DNA of 64,000 nucleotides from Desulfonema magnum (GTDB taxonomy: Bacteria; Desulfobacterota; Desulfobacteria; Desulfobacterales; 4be13). The notes below the pieces were generated by a model. It made no database searches, was not told where the DNA came from, and saw only the letters and a program-made list of their open reading frames with translations. Both the position numbers and the translations under genes were made by a program. Below are positions 1 to 9,569 of the stretch, one piece after another (within the stretch, counting starts at the first letter, position 1; each line of letters starts with the position of its first letter). The stretch is from NCBI RefSeq assembly GCF_017377395.1, contig NZ_CP061800.1:7089633-7153632 (forward strand), given 5' to 3'.

Positions 1-150
1 GGAGGTAATGCCGTAAAACGCATAGAACTTGATCAATTGATCCGTCGGCACTGTGTCACGGATATAAGGTTTCACATCAAAATTAAATTCTCTCAGATTG
101 ATATTGACACGGCTGATTACCCGATCAATAAGCATTTCAAGTTGTTTCAT
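1..150 (-). CDS. 5' end of an unidentified gene, runs off the left edge
   Basis: An open frame of 50 codons starts at the ATG at 150-148 and runs off the window. A clear GGAGG ribosome binding site lies 6 bases upstream of the start. The visible protein begins MKQLEMLIDRVISRVN and later reads DVKPYIRDTVPTDQLIKFYA, a mixed helical sequence with no signal peptide. It lies just downstream of the large activase on the same strand, so the two are probably co-transcribed, with a short heptamer array between them. I do not recognise the family. That it is a gene rests on the strong ribosome binding site and the unbroken frame. Confidence 0.6.
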   Translation of the reverse strand, partial: MKQLEMLIDRVISRVNINLREFNFDVKPYIRDTVPTDQLIKFYAFYGITS

Positions 151-162
151 AATTCCTCCGTT

Positions 163-226
163 TTCAAATTTCAAATCTCAAATCTCAAATCTCAAATCTC
201 AAGCTTCAAATTTTCAAGCATCTGTT
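163..226. repeat. heptamer tandem array (TCAAATC/TCAAATT type)
   Basis: About nine degenerate 7-bp units of the type TCAAATC fill the gap between the activase and the next gene. The array runs through the activase stop codon, so the last residues of that protein (NLKLEI) are repeat-encoded. Confidence 0.85.
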
Positions 227-3200
227 TATGTAATCGTTCTGCTCTCAGACAGAAGGTTTCCAGCTTTGCATTAATAAGCTGAGGAAAAGGTGAACCGTCA
301 CTCTCGATTGCCAGAAATGGCAGGTCTTCGATGTTCGTAAGCGTGGCCCTGAGCTTCTCATTTTCCGGGTCTGTGGCGAGTTTTCCCTCGCGATTCATGA
401 TCTCGTTGAGAATGGCCTCTGACAGACGGTTGGGCATACATCCGAAGGGACCGATGGCAATAACCCCGCAAGTCTGAGATGCCACTTCGGTGAGGGAACT
501 CCCCACTGTCAGGACAGCTTCCCCGGAGAGGTTGGGGGAAATATAAGGCGATGCATTATCAATCACGGCACTGACATCAAGCGGCGATGTATGAACAAGA
601 TTTGAACGGGAGAAGACAGATTTGAGACGCCTTTCGGATTTCGCCATAATTTGTTTTTTAAGAACATGTCTGATCTTTTCCATTTTCGACATCGTGTAAT
701 CAACAAGGCCCTTGTCCACCAGATAATCAGAATAATGCACCCATTCACTGATGGGTGAGCATAAGGTGGCAAACCCTTTTTTCGCAAGGGTTTCTGTCAG
801 ATACTGGCGGGACAGAGAATCCCGCCGGACAAAAATTTCTCCCACAAGAGAAATTGTAGGCACTTCTTCAGGCGGACGTTTCATGGCAATCCGGCTGAAC
901 CGTTCCACAGTCCGGCCAAGCTGATCTTCCAGACCCGAGAAGCTTCCATATTCGAGTTCAAACAGAATTGCTTTCCATTCTTCATCAAATATTTTGATGG
1001 CGGTCCCGGGGTCAGTCGCGTTGGCAAGCAGCATGGAGCGGATATCTTCCATAACATCGGAGACCACGAAGGCCCACCATGCTTTCTGATGAAAACCGTT
1101 GCCCATGCCCGCGTAAGCATTTTCCGATGTCAGAGAAAACATTGCCACATCCGGTATTTCAAGCCTTTTGATGAGATCTTCCATAAAAATATAATACTGA
1201 CCGAACCGGCAGGGCCCGGAAGCCGTGGCCATAAAATAAACCAGAATCTCATTATTCCGTTTTCCGTTGTTAATATATTTGAGCATGTTGCCGGTGGTGA
1301 GTATCAGGGGGAGACATTCTTTACAGGAAGTGTTTGCACGTCCCAGCTTGAGTACGGCCTCATCGGCCGGAGAACTGGCTTTTGCCCTGAAACCTTCGGA
1401 GCGAAATACCGCGCTCAGGGCTTCTGTGGCGATTTTTCCCATGGACGGGAGCAGAAATGTCACACGCGGATCCGTAAAAGGCAGTATTTCTTTGTCAGAG
1501 GTGATCACCTTTGGAATACCATTGTCCAGTACGGTCCGGGCAGGAAAAAATTTCCGAGTTTCCAGGTTCCGGGTTCCGGGTTCCTGTTTTGAGGACAACT
1601 GCCTGTAGGCCGTAACAATATCAAGAAACGCCTCAATCCGTGTTTCCAGTCCGGCATCTGCTGTGTGGCTGTCAAGTTCAAGCGTCAGGGACGGTTTTCG
1701 TCCCATGATATCCCTGAAATAGCCGAGAAGAAACGAATCCGGTCCGCAGGAAAAATTGGTGATGTAAATGCCGAACAACTGAGGATGCCTTTTGACAATC
1801 CTGGCAGCTTTGAGTATCAGTTGCCCTATTCCCCAGTACATGTGACGTTTTGCCTTTTCATTATCCAACGTAAGGAAATCAAGAGGAATCACCAGAATAC
1901 CTCTTGAGGCGAGTTTGTGGGGGATTCCCATATTCGCCTCATCCACCAGGCTGTTGTATGGTCGGCCGAATATCACCACCGCAGTCTTATCCGGTTCGGT
2001 TTCGAGGGCTTCAAGCAACTGTTTTCCAGCCTGCTGCATTTCAGCGATACATGCTTGTTGCTCAAGAATGGCGATATTAAAAGCCTCCTCAGCTTTTTTT
2101 TTGGATATCCCCATCTGAACGGCGGTCTCCGTCAGCGGTTTTTTCGCGGTTTCCAGCCCTCCGGTCATATCAAGCAGCGGCGTCAGAACCTTAGTTCCTT
2201 TTTCTTCAAGTTTGTTCAGTTCCTCACGAAAAGTTGTTCTGAGATAGAACGTCTCTCCCTGGACAAAAGGACAGACCTGCGTACTTGAATAACCGTTTGT
2301 CACGGGAACCGCCTTGAAATGAGGCAGAAATATGAATTCAGGAGGATTTTCCTCACGAAGAAGCGAGTAGAAAAAACCATGAGACAGTTCCGCGGGATAA
2401 CAGAATGCAGAGTCTCTCCGGTCAATTCCCTCCTGGGAAGGAGCGTCAGGAATCACAACTTCAAAACCCAGTTCGGTGAAAAATGCCGAATAAAGCGGAT
2501 AGTAAGTATTGACCAGAAAGCTCCTGTTAATTGAAACTTGAGACTTGAAACTTGAAACTTGGGTTTCGAGTTCAGAGTTTCGAGTTTCCAGTTTCGAGTT
2601 CCGAGTTTCCAGTTTCGAGTTTCCAGTTTCGAATTTCGAGTTTTCAGTTTCAAATACAATCTGCTGTCGAAGCCTGACCATGTCCAGTTTTTTTGTGTCA
2701 TAGCTGATATTGTATCGCAAATTGTAGTATCTGTTGCAGGCTCCGCCAAAGGGATATTTTTTGCCCTCAATCTCAATCATCGCAATTTCGCAGCCCCGGT
2801 CACACTTTTCCTTGCCGCCTCCGCATATAAATGACTTTCCATATTTCACCTCCCGATTGGCCAGCACTTCGAGATCAAAAGACTGCTTTTCCATCAGGCC
2901 CGCTTCAATTCGCTTTTTGACTTCGAGTGCGACGCCGTAAGCTCCCATCAGTCCGGGTTCCGGAGGCACAATGATGGGCTTGCCCACCAGTGAGGCCATG
3001 GCAAGGGGAACCGCTTTGTTGTAGCAGACTCCTCCCTGCATGAACACTTTTTCGCCAACCGGTCTGTTTCCTTTGACGCGGTTTGAGTAATTCATGCAGA
3101 TGGAATATACCAGACCGGCCACAATATCTTCATGCTCAACACCTTCATGGATCGCATTTTTTATATCCGAAGAAATAAACGCGGCGCACTGGTCATTGAA

Positions 3201-4700
3201 ATTGGGAGGATGCTCTCCCCTGAGCGCGACATCTGCGATATCTTCCATTTTTATCCCCAGTGTCTCATAAGCAGACTCCTCAAGAAACGATCCTGTTCCC
3301 GCGGAACAGGCTTCGTTCATGGCATAATCAGAAGGCACTCTGTTGGTAATATAAGTATATTTGGCATCCTGCCCTCCGATTTCAAAAATAGTGTCCACCC
3401 GGGGGTCAAAATGAATGGCGGCCGTGGCATGTGCGATGATTTCATTAATAACCCCCTGTGTGAGCGCATGAAGACCGGCAATCTGGCGCCCGGACCCGCA
3501 GACTCCCAGCCCTTCGATATCCAGTTTCCAGTTTCCAGTTTCCAGTTTCAAATTTGCAGTTTCCAGGAGGGAGCGATAGCATTCCCGGGAAGCGCCCACG
3601 GGGTCTCCGTTGGTGCGGAGATACACAGAGGCAAGCAAGGCATTGTCCGCTTTCCGCACCAGAACGGCCTTGGTTGTTGTTGATCCCACGTCAAGCCCCA
3701 GGATGCACACATCACCTGAGCGGATTTCTCCGGTCTCAATGCTTTTGAATTCTACCATGGCTTCGGAATTCCGGAGAGAAGGAAGTGTGTCAAATGATGT
3801 GATTTCAGTCTTGAGCAGCTTGGATATTCCGGGAAACGGAAGGGTTTCGTGTTCCATTGCCCAGAGTGCGGTTCCCAGCGCCTCGAAATAAGGCGCTTCC
3901 CGGGGAATGATCAGCCCGGGAATCTCCTGACGCAAATACTCCGTCATCATTCGGTTGAGAGATGTGCCGCCAGTAAGCATGATATTTTTTCTCTCCACCT
4001 TTTTCAACAGTTCCATGATCTTATTCGCCATCATTTTGCAAAGCCCGGCTGTCACCTTGGATTTTGGAACCCCCTGGTTGGTCGCATGGGTGCAATCTGA
4101 TTTGCAGAACACGGAACATCGGCCGGACACATGATGCGGCGATTCTGTGGCGGCCCATTGGGCTGCCTCTTCCAATGACACATTCATCCTCCGCAATTGC
4201 TGAAGGAAGAACTCACCGGTTCCGGAAGCGCATTTATTGCCTGTCAGAACGTTGGATATCTGTCCCAGACGGTTCAGAACATATATCATGAACGTTTCTC
4301 CGCCTGCGGAGACAACAGCGGGACATGAAATATCCGGCGGTTTGACGAAACGATACGCATATTCCACTGCTTCAGGTTCCGGTATGGATGACAAATTAAC
4401 GAAATTGCGGAATCTTCGGCCGGTCGCGGCGATTTTGTGAAATGAACTCAGATCAAGACGTTCAATCGCGGAAATCAGCGTTTGTCTGAGATTTCCCTCA
4501 TGGGGGTGAAGCGAGTATTCAAGCACTTTTGGCTTTAGCGAATCTTTCTCCCCGTTCCTGCCGTCTTTGTTCCGCTCCAATCCTACCTGAACAACAGATA
4601 TCGTGGATGCTCCGAGGCACAGCCCCAGTATTTTAAAGTGTTCAGGATCATCCCCGATCTGAATCGGGGGCAATTTTTCTTGTTCAATTTCTGGTTTCAT
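192..4700 (-). CDS. giant acyl-CoA dehydratase activase (BadF/BcrA/HgdC ATPase + DUF2229)
   Basis: A 1502-residue protein of the 2-hydroxyglutaryl-CoA dehydratase activator/benzoyl-CoA reductase ATPase superfamily. A first ASKHA-type domain covers about residues 20-300. A second starts near residue 335 with the phosphate-binding motif GLDVGSTTTKAVLV and continues with FEIGGQDAKYTYI, NEACSAGTGSFLEE and FMQGGVCYNKAVPLAMA. The rest is a DUF2229/HgdB-like region. Members of this family couple ATP hydrolysis to low-potential electron transfer through a bridging [4Fe-4S] cluster; the substrate partner of these giant fusions is not established. Single-gene forms of about 1400-1500 residues are usual in sulfate reducers. 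Four stretches are encoded by 7-bp tandem repeats, including a 40-residue segment rich in KLETRNS. These sit between recognisable domain blocks and keep the frame open. Confidence 0.9.
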   Translation of the reverse strand: MKPEIEQEKLPPIQIGDDPEHFKILGLCLGASTISVVQVGLERNKDGRNGEKDSLKPKVLEYSLHPHEGNLRQTLISAIERLDLSSFHKIAATGRRFRNFVNLSSIPEPEAVEYAYRFVKPPDISCPAVVSAGGETFMIYVLNRLGQISNVLTGNKCASGTGEFFLQQLRRMNVSLEEAAQWAATESPHHVSGRCSVFCKSDCTHATNQGVPKSKVTAGLCKMMANKIMELLKKVERKNIMLTGGTSLNRMMTEYLRQEIPGLIIPREAPYFEALGTALWAMEHETLPFPGISKLLKTEITSFDTLPSLRNSEAMVEFKSIETGEIRSGDVCILGLDVGSTTTKAVLVRKADNALLASVYLRTNGDPVGASRECYRSLLETANLKLETGNWKLDIEGLGVCGSGRQIAGLHALTQGVINEIIAHATAAIHFDPRVDTIFEIGGQDAKYTYITNRVPSDYAMNEACSAGTGSFLEESAYETLGIKMEDIADVALRGEHPPNFNDQCAAFISSDIKNAIHEGVEHEDIVAGLVYSICMNYSNRVKGNRPVGEKVFMQGGVCYNKAVPLAMASLVGKPIIVPPEPGLMGAYGVALEVKKRIEAGLMEKQSFDLEVLANREVKYGKSFICGGGKEKCDRGCEIAMIEIEGKKYPFGGACNRYYNLRYNISYDTKKLDMVRLRQQIVFETENSKFETGNSKLETRNSKLETRNSELETQVSSFKSQVSINRSFLVNTYYPLYSAFFTELGFEVVIPDAPSQEGIDRRDSAFCYPAELSHGFFYSLLREENPPEFIFLPHFKAVPVTNGYSSTQVCPFVQGETFYLRTTFREELNKLEEKGTKVLTPLLDMTGGLETAKKPLTETAVQMGISKKKAEEAFNIAILEQQACIAEMQQAGKQLLEALETEPDKTAVVIFGRPYNSLVDEANMGIPHKLASRGILVIPLDFLTLDNEKAKRHMYWGIGQLILKAARIVKRHPQLFGIYITNFSCGPDSFLLGYFRDIMGRKPSLTLELDSHTADAGLETRIEAFLDIVTAYRQLSSKQEPGTRNLETRKFFPARTVLDNGIPKVITSDKEILPFTDPRVTFLLPSMGKIATEALSAVFRSEGFRAKASSPADEAVLKLGRANTSCKECLPLILTTGNMLKYINNGKRNNEILVYFMATASGPCRFGQYYIFMEDLIKRLEIPDVAMFSLTSENAYAGMGNGFHQKAWWAFVVSDVMEDIRSMLLANATDPGTAIKIFDEEWKAILFELEYGSFSGLEDQLGRTVERFSRIAMKRPPEEVPTISLVGEIFVRRDSLSRQYLTETLAKKGFATLCSPISEWVHYSDYLVDKGLVDYTMSKMEKIRHVLKKQIMAKSERRLKSVFSRSNLVHTSPLDVSAVIDNASPYISPNLSGEAVLTVGSSLTEVASQTCGVIAIGPFGCMPNRLSEAILNEIMNREGKLATDPENEKLRATLTNIEDLPFLAIESDGSPFPQLINAKLETFCLRAERLHKQMLENLKLEI
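1553..1592. repeat. heptamer array inside the activase gene (GTTCCGG)
   Basis: Five to six degenerate 7-bp units (GTTCCGG/GTTTCCA) lie within the coding frame and encode the segment EPGTRNLETRK of the activase. Confidence 0.75.
2532..2655. repeat. heptamer array inside the activase gene (GTTTCGA/GTTTCCA)
   Basis: About 17 degenerate 7-bp units lie inside the coding frame. Three units make 21 bases, so the protein shows a seven-residue repeat of the type KLETRNS. The block is inserted before the DUF2229 start (NRSFLVNTYYP). Confidence 0.9.
3520..3566. repeat. heptamer array inside the activase gene (AGTTTCC)
   Basis: Six to seven 7-bp units encode NLKLETGNWKL just before the conserved GVCGSGR strand of the second ASKHA domain. 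This is probably a surface-loop expansion. Confidence 0.85.
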
Positions 4701-4767
4701 AGGTATTTCCTAATCTGATAAAAAGAAAAGGTTTTTTTGGCATCCCTTATTTTCCGCTTAACAGCCT

Positions 4768-4841
4768 GAAGGAGTGCTGAAATAAAATTTCAGCATACAG
4801 TCCTCGGTTCCCGCGCTGAAATTCCATTTCAGCACTCCTTC
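4768..4841. repeat. dispersed hairpin repeat (GGAGTGCTGAAAT type)
   Basis: A perfect 16-bp inverted repeat (GAAGGAGTGCTGAAAT and its complement) encloses a second pair of ATTTCAGC/GCTGAAAT arms. It lies between the lipoprotein and the activase. It may end transcription of the lipoprotein gene but has no clear U tract. Confidence 0.75.
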
Positions 4842-4896
4842 GGAAACTGTGAACTGCTTTTCGGGTAAAATAAAGGACACTTTTACTGATATCCTT

Positions 4897-5121
4897 TTAA
4901 TTGCTCTTTTGTAATGCGGACAGCCTGTTTTTAGCGATTTTGGCATATTCACTTTTAGGATGTTTCTTAATAAGCTCCTGATACAACTGCCTGGCATGTT
5001 CCGGGTTGTTCTGCAATTCTTCCAATTTTGCAGTATCATATAATTCTTTGGCGTTATTGCCTGAACAACCTGAAAAGGTCACAGCAGCAATAATTATTAA
5101 AATCAGAATGGTATATTTCAT
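4897..5121 (-). CDS. small outer-membrane-type lipoprotein with one TPR-like helix pair
   Basis: A 74-residue protein with a typical lipoprotein signal: a charged start, a hydrophobic stretch ILILIIIAAVTF, then the lipobox FSGC with Cys19 as the lipidation site. The mature part (AKELYDTAKLEELQNNPEHARQLYQELIKKHPKSEYA) looks like one tetratricopeptide unit, as in the periplasmic CpoB/BamD-like TPR proteins, but it is far shorter. An AAGGAGGG ribosome binding site sits just before the ATG. The gene lies between the aminopeptidase and the activase on the same strand, but repeats on both sides suggest it is transcribed alone. Function is unknown. Confidence 0.8.
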   Translation of the reverse strand: MKYTILILIIIAAVTFSGCSGNNAKELYDTAKLEELQNNPEHARQLYQELIKKHPKSEYAKIAKNRLSALQKSN

Positions 5122-5137
5122 AGCCCTCCTTTGGGGG

Positions 5138-5540
5138 GTGTTAGGTGTTAGGTGTTGGGTGTTAAGTGTTAAGTGTTAGGTGTTAGGTGTTAAGTGTTAG
5201 GTGTTAGGTGTTAGGAAAGATAAAGCTGAAAATTTCGAGCATAATATCTGGGCATGTAGCACTTAACACTTAACACTTAACACCTAACACCTAACACCTA
5301 ACATCTAACACCTGGGGTGATGAAAATGTCACAAACCGGGCTGACAATTGCGATCCCATTTTTATTCCGCAATTTTTTTATAACTTTAAAATCAGCCAGT
5401 TAAAAAATGCGGGGAACAAAAACGGGATCAGCTTTTTCAGAGCTTTGGAAACATTTTCATCACCCCACCTAACACCTAACACCTAACACTTAACACCTAA
5501 CACCTAACACCTAACACCTAACACCTAACACCTAACACTT
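5138..5540. repeat. GGTGTTA heptamer arrays flanking an inverted-repeat element
   Basis: Arrays of GGTGTTA/AGTGTTA run from about 5138 to 5214, and the complementary TAACACC units from 5261 to 5311 and 5467 to 5540. Between the last two lies an inverted-repeat element (about 5312-5466). Its ends read GGGGTGATGAAAATGT and the exact complement, with a second inner pair around GATCCCATTTTTATTCCGCA. The whole gap between the lipoprotein and the aminopeptidase is repeat. Confidence 0.9.
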
Positions 5541-5541
5541 C

Positions 5542-7014
5542 TCACAGTTTTTCCAGCAAATCACAAAGCAGCCGGACACCGAAGCCTGTTCCGCCCGGGC
5601 CGCAGTATTTGTTTCCTTTTTTATGATATGCGGGTCCGGCAATATCAATATGCGCCCACCGGGTATCTCCGACAAATTCCGAAAGGAACAGCGCCGCGGT
5701 GATGGCTCCTGCTCCGCTTACATCGCCTTCGCTGATGTTATTGATATCGGCAATCTCGCTTTTAAGTGATTCCTTATAATCATCGGGCAGCGGGAGTCGC
5801 CAGCATCGCTCATGGGTGTTATTACCGGATTGCACAATCTTTTCAGCCAATTTGTCATCAAAAGAAAATGCTCCTGCAAATTTTTCGCCCAGCGCCACAA
5901 TACAGGCACCGGTCAGCGTGGCAAGATCAATAATGGTCTGGGGCTTATATGTTTTAACAGCATAAGCCAGGGCATCACACAAGATGAGTCTGCCTTCCGC
6001 GTCGGTGTTGCCCACTTCAACTGTTTTCCCATGATATGTTTTAATGATATCCCCGGGACGGTAAGAAGTGCCTGAGAGCATATTTTCAACCAGCGGAACA
6101 ATGCCGATAACATTCATAGCAGGCTTCAGCCTGGCAACGGTAATCAGTGTTGCTGCTACGGCCGCAGCTCCGGCCATGTCCATCTTCATCTCTCTTGATG
6201 ATCCCCCGGGCTTTAAATTGATGCCGCCCGAATCAAAGGTAATTCCCTTGCCCACAAGAGCTACCGTTTTTTTGGCATTTTTCGCTTTATACTCCAGAAC
6301 AGCCATGCAGGACTTGTTCGCACTGCCCGCCCCCACTGCGAGTATTGCGCCGAATCCTTTTTTTTTCAGTTCATTTTCCTTTAACACTGTGACGCTGAGT
6401 TCTTTTCCGGCAGCTTTTGTTATCACTTGGGCCAGCTGCTCAGGGGTTTTGTCATTGGATGGTATTGAAACCCATTCTCTGGCAAGGATTGTTCCCTCAC
6501 ATACGGCAGATACGGACGATGCTAATCTGCTGAACTTTTTAGCGGTTTCAGAAGTCATAAACAGACTGATATTTTTCAGCGGCTTCTGCTTTTTTTCAGT
6601 TTTATATTTGTCAAACAGGTGATTTCCAAGCAAAGCTCCTGATATGATGGCTTCAAGAATAACGGCCATGTCCTGTCCTGTCTTTTTTTCCGAGGGAACG
6701 GCAATCAGGACCTCGGCCGGGTCCTTTGCGATACATTTTTTCACACTCTTGCCTGCAAAGGTGCGAAGGACTTCGGCATCTGTTTTTTCGAATTTTCCAA
6801 GACCCAGAAAAATAATTCTTTCCGCATTAATCTGAGTTGAATCATGGAAAATGACTTCCTGATCTTTTTCGCCTTTGAATGCTCTGATTTTCTTTGCTTT
6901 TTTGACAACAGAAACAATGGTCTGGTTATCGTGTATTTCTTTGTCTTCACAAACAGGGATGACAAGTGTTTCTATTTTATCCTTTATCAGATTGACGGAT
7001 TTTAATTCCAGCAT
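5542..7014 (-). CDS. pepA: leucyl aminopeptidase (M17 family, PepA)
   Basis: A cytosolic leucyl aminopeptidase of about 490 residues that removes N-terminal residues from peptides using two metal ions. The M17 signature NTDAEGRLIL is present, and so is the metal/catalytic segment GKGITFDSGGINLKPGG followed by MKMDMAGAAAV. Length is normal for the family. The frame is open 12 codons further, but the Met at 7014 is preferred because AGGAGAGGGGG lies just upstream and the protein then begins MLELKSVN. It is followed by a heptamer array and probably transcribed alone or with the HAD gene to its left at most. Confidence 0.93.
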   Translation of the reverse strand: MLELKSVNLIKDKIETLVIPVCEDKEIHDNQTIVSVVKKAKKIRAFKGEKDQEVIFHDSTQINAERIIFLGLGKFEKTDAEVLRTFAGKSVKKCIAKDPAEVLIAVPSEKKTGQDMAVILEAIISGALLGNHLFDKYKTEKKQKPLKNISLFMTSETAKKFSRLASSVSAVCEGTILAREWVSIPSNDKTPEQLAQVITKAAGKELSVTVLKENELKKKGFGAILAVGAGSANKSCMAVLEYKAKNAKKTVALVGKGITFDSGGINLKPGGSSREMKMDMAGAAAVAATLITVARLKPAMNVIGIVPLVENMLSGTSYRPGDIIKTYHGKTVEVGNTDAEGRLILCDALAYAVKTYKPQTIIDLATLTGACIVALGEKFAGAFSFDDKLAEKIVQSGNNTHERCWRLPLPDDYKESLKSEIADINNISEGDVSGAGAITAALFLSEFVGDTRWAHIDIAGPAYHKKGNKYCGPGGTGFGVRLLCDLLEKL

Positions 7015-7075
7015 ATACCCCCTCTCCTTTCTGAATGTGTTATTTGTCAAAAGGCAATATCAATAACAAATTTCG

Positions 7076-7555
7076 TTAAGACCTCAAAGTCGCTGTCAGA
7101 CGCAGCGGATTTATAAGTATTTCCAGTGCGGATACAATATTGGTAAAAACAATATCCGCGGCTGACAGGGTTTCCACAGCAACGCCCTCTTCCAGTATGA
7201 CCGCAATACCAAGGGCTGATTCTTTAAGCATTAAACGGTCGTTGCGGCCATTTCCGACAGATATGGTGTGTTCGCACCCGAGATGTTTCACATACTCAAG
7301 TTTTCCGATTTCCTGATTTCCCGAGGGAAGAACATAAAGCTCGCAGGGAATATCTTCAAGCTGAGATCGGACACTTCCGAATGTGTCAGCCGTCAGCACA
7401 TGAATTTGAATTGTATCAGCCAGAGATTTCAGACATTCTCTGACACCGGTAAGCAACTGTCCGTCATACGCAAGCGTGCCGTTGTAATCCAAAACAAGGT
7501 GTCTGAGCTGTATGGGCTTATTTTCTTTGTAACCGGGAATTTTTATCTCTATCAT
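7076..7555 (-). CDS. HAD-like protein related to soluble P-type ATPase domains
   Basis: A 159-residue haloacid-dehalogenase-fold protein. Motif I reads LVLDYNGTLAYDG (D23-Y-N25), so the second catalytic Asp of classical phosphatases is Asn. Motif IV reads VGNGRNDRLMLKES, close to the VGDGxND of P-type ATPase catalytic domains. Length and motifs match the stand-alone 'soluble P-type ATPase' group (COG4087). Such proteins are small cytoplasmic phosphatase-fold proteins of unsettled function. A modest AGG lies upstream of the ATG. It sits upstream of nothing recognisable; the next 2 kb to the right are non-coding. Confidence 0.75.
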   Translation of the reverse strand: MIEIKIPGYKENKPIQLRHLVLDYNGTLAYDGQLLTGVRECLKSLADTIQIHVLTADTFGSVRSQLEDIPCELYVLPSGNQEIGKLEYVKHLGCEHTISVGNGRNDRLMLKESALGIAVILEEGVAVETLSAADIVFTNIVSALEILINPLRLTATLRS

Positions 7556-7854
7556 TGTATTTTCCTCTTATTTTTGAATATGTTATTAAATTCAAGACTG
7601 GAAAAGCTGACAAAATTCATACTTTATATTATATTAATAATATTCTGTAAATACCTTAATGAAATTCCAGACAGAGCGTGGAGAAAAAGGGGATAAACTT
7701 TCTATTTGCTGACATAAGCGCCTGGATAAAAATGACGGAAAATTTATGGACAGATACCTAATCAGTGTCTGTCCAAAAAAATTTGAACAATCTGATTTTA
7801 TTATATTAAAGCTATATTTGTCAGAACGAAGATTTCAACCGCATTGAAATTATT

Positions 7855-8074
7855 CTGATTATAACGGATTCAGGGGAGGCTCCGATTTCGGGAGGCTGTG
7901 CGCGACCTTCCGTTTTCACAGGAAGCCGGACGGACATTCACGGAAAACGTCGGTTTCCGGGAAAACAAATATCCTGAATTTCCGGTTCCCGGAACCCCGT
8001 GACGGACAGATTTTCCATTCTGACATATAGTCATTTCAGGATGTTGTGCCCTCCCCTAAATCCGTTATAATCAG
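7855..8074. mobile_element. 220-bp miniature inverted-repeat element with 8-bp target duplication
   Basis: The ends read CTGATTATAACGGATT and, inverted, AATCCGTTATAATCAG, followed inward by AGGGGAGG on both sides. The element is flanked by AAATTATT on both sides (7847-7854 and 8075-8082), a direct target-site duplication. There is no coding capacity. A second member of this family lies at about 41830-41947. Confidence 0.85.
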
Positions 8075-8315
8075 AAATTATTCGTACAGAGAATAAATCT
8101 CATTCAGCACAGTCAGTGTATTAAAAAACTGAGTATGAGAATTTGATAAAATCCTCGTTTTGAAATATGGCATTATATTGTTAAAATTCAAATAATTAAT
8201 ACTTTTCGGACAGACATTAATTATCCTTTGAGCTGTTTTTCGGAAGTCATAAGCAGAAAAATCCTGCCCGTAAACACTTTTTCCACCCCATTGATTTACG
8301 CGGCTGTTTTATGAA

Positions 8316-8451
8316 CAATAGTTCGGACAGTTTTTATAACCTATTGTTTTTACAGAATTTATAAATTTCGAGGCGGAAAATTCAAATCCTTTAATTACAA
8401 TATGTTACAGCTTTACACGCCTCTGATTTGTGAAAACTGTCCGAACTATTG
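8316..8451. mobile_element. 136-bp miniature inverted-repeat element
   Basis: Terminal inverted repeats of 18-19 bp (CAATAGTTCGGACAGTTTT and complement) are flanked by ATGAA on both sides, a probable 5-bp target duplication. There is no coding capacity. A degenerate end of similar sequence (CAATAGTTCTAACAG) lies near 30470. Confidence 0.75.
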
Positions 8452-8659
8452 ATGAACTAATGAATACAAAAACAGTTATGTTCTGCCCTGACGTGTGAAC
8501 CGCTTTTGGGACAAAATAAAATAAGTACAAAATAATATCAATAAGTTACAATCATACCTCCTATGTACCGCTACAAACTACATTGCCATTTGTCATCCGT
8601 CAACCGGAATTATGGCACTGTCAGATAATCATCTGGCCTTTTTGTTGGCAAATTAAGCA

Positions 8660-8960
8660 GTCTGTAAGGGGTTTGATTATACGGGTGTGTCCCGCCTTTT
8701 ACACAAGGACAGGTTTTATGTGTGAAAGGCGGGATGCATCCGTTTTTTTGCCACGAAGGCGCAAAGGCACAAAGTCTCACGAAGTCTTCTTGCGGTTCCT
8801 TTGTGTCTCTGTGGCTGATTTTTTCGGATGTGTGAAAGGCGGGACGCATCCGTTTTTGCCACGAAGGCACAAAGTCTCACGAAGTCTCTTTGTGGTTCCT
8901 TTGTGTCTTTGTGTCTTTGCGGCTGATTTTTTCGGATGTGTAAAAGGTGGGACACACCCG
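8660..8960. repeat. dispersed composite repeat (CACGAAGGCACAAAG family)
   Basis: Two imperfect copies of a composite unit made of TGTGAAAGGCGGGA, CCACGAAGGCACAAAG and TTTGTGTCTTTG segments. Related pieces recur at about 9148-9425 and, in opposite orientation, at 23262-23550. Confidence 0.8.
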
Positions 8961-9569
8961 ATTATACATCGGTATAATGTCCCTTGAAATGGGCATGGTT
9001 AAACGCTATTCCCTCGGAGCTGAAAAACTGATACGTTGAAATACAAGACAAAGTCAGGCATTATTTGGAAATGTTTAAATGCACACTTGCGCTTAAAAAT
9101 ATCTCGACTATCAGTCTGTGAACTGATAAATATGTCTGAAAATGGGTGTGTCCCACTTTTTGCACAAAAGCTGTTCGAAATTAAAGATGCCGGGACAGCG
9201 ATCAATGCTGATTTCATAATATTATCAAGAGGATATGTTCTGTCCCGCCTTTTGCACAAAGGCGGAAATCAGACGGCCGTCTGTCCGTGTGACGGAATTT
9301 CGGACAGTTCCGGATGGCAAACGGTTTTATAAATATTTTCAACATGATCTCATCGGTCTGACCGAAAGTGTTTTTATTCTGTCATGCGCCGACAAATGTT
9401 TTTGTGCAAAAAGTGGGACACACTCTAAAAAAAGGATTTAATCCTTTCTTATAAATCCTGTTTCTTATATGAAATCCTTGTAGCGAAAACGGCTGTTATG
9501 ATTTTCTGCGCAAAGAACAAAAAACTTGAATACTGAGTTGCGGTATCCGATCATTTTAAAAAAAATAGC

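Larger units (their letters stand above)
7556..9569. other. 2-kb intergenic region filled with inverted-repeat elements
   Basis: I see no credible gene here. The region holds at least two short inverted-repeat elements with target duplications (entries at 7855 and 8316). A possible outer element has TGTCTGTCC-type ends near 7766 and 8217. From 8660 onward there are several copies of a repeat built from GTGTGTCCCGCCTTTT, TGTGAAAGGCGGGA and CCACGAAGGCACAAAG motifs. Open frames in this stretch are repeat translations. Confidence 0.75.

Noticed and set aside
9036-9332. 98-residue plus-strand frame
   Set aside because: It contains pieces of the dispersed repeat (CVPLFAQK, SRLLHKGG), has no ribosome binding site and no recognisable domain.
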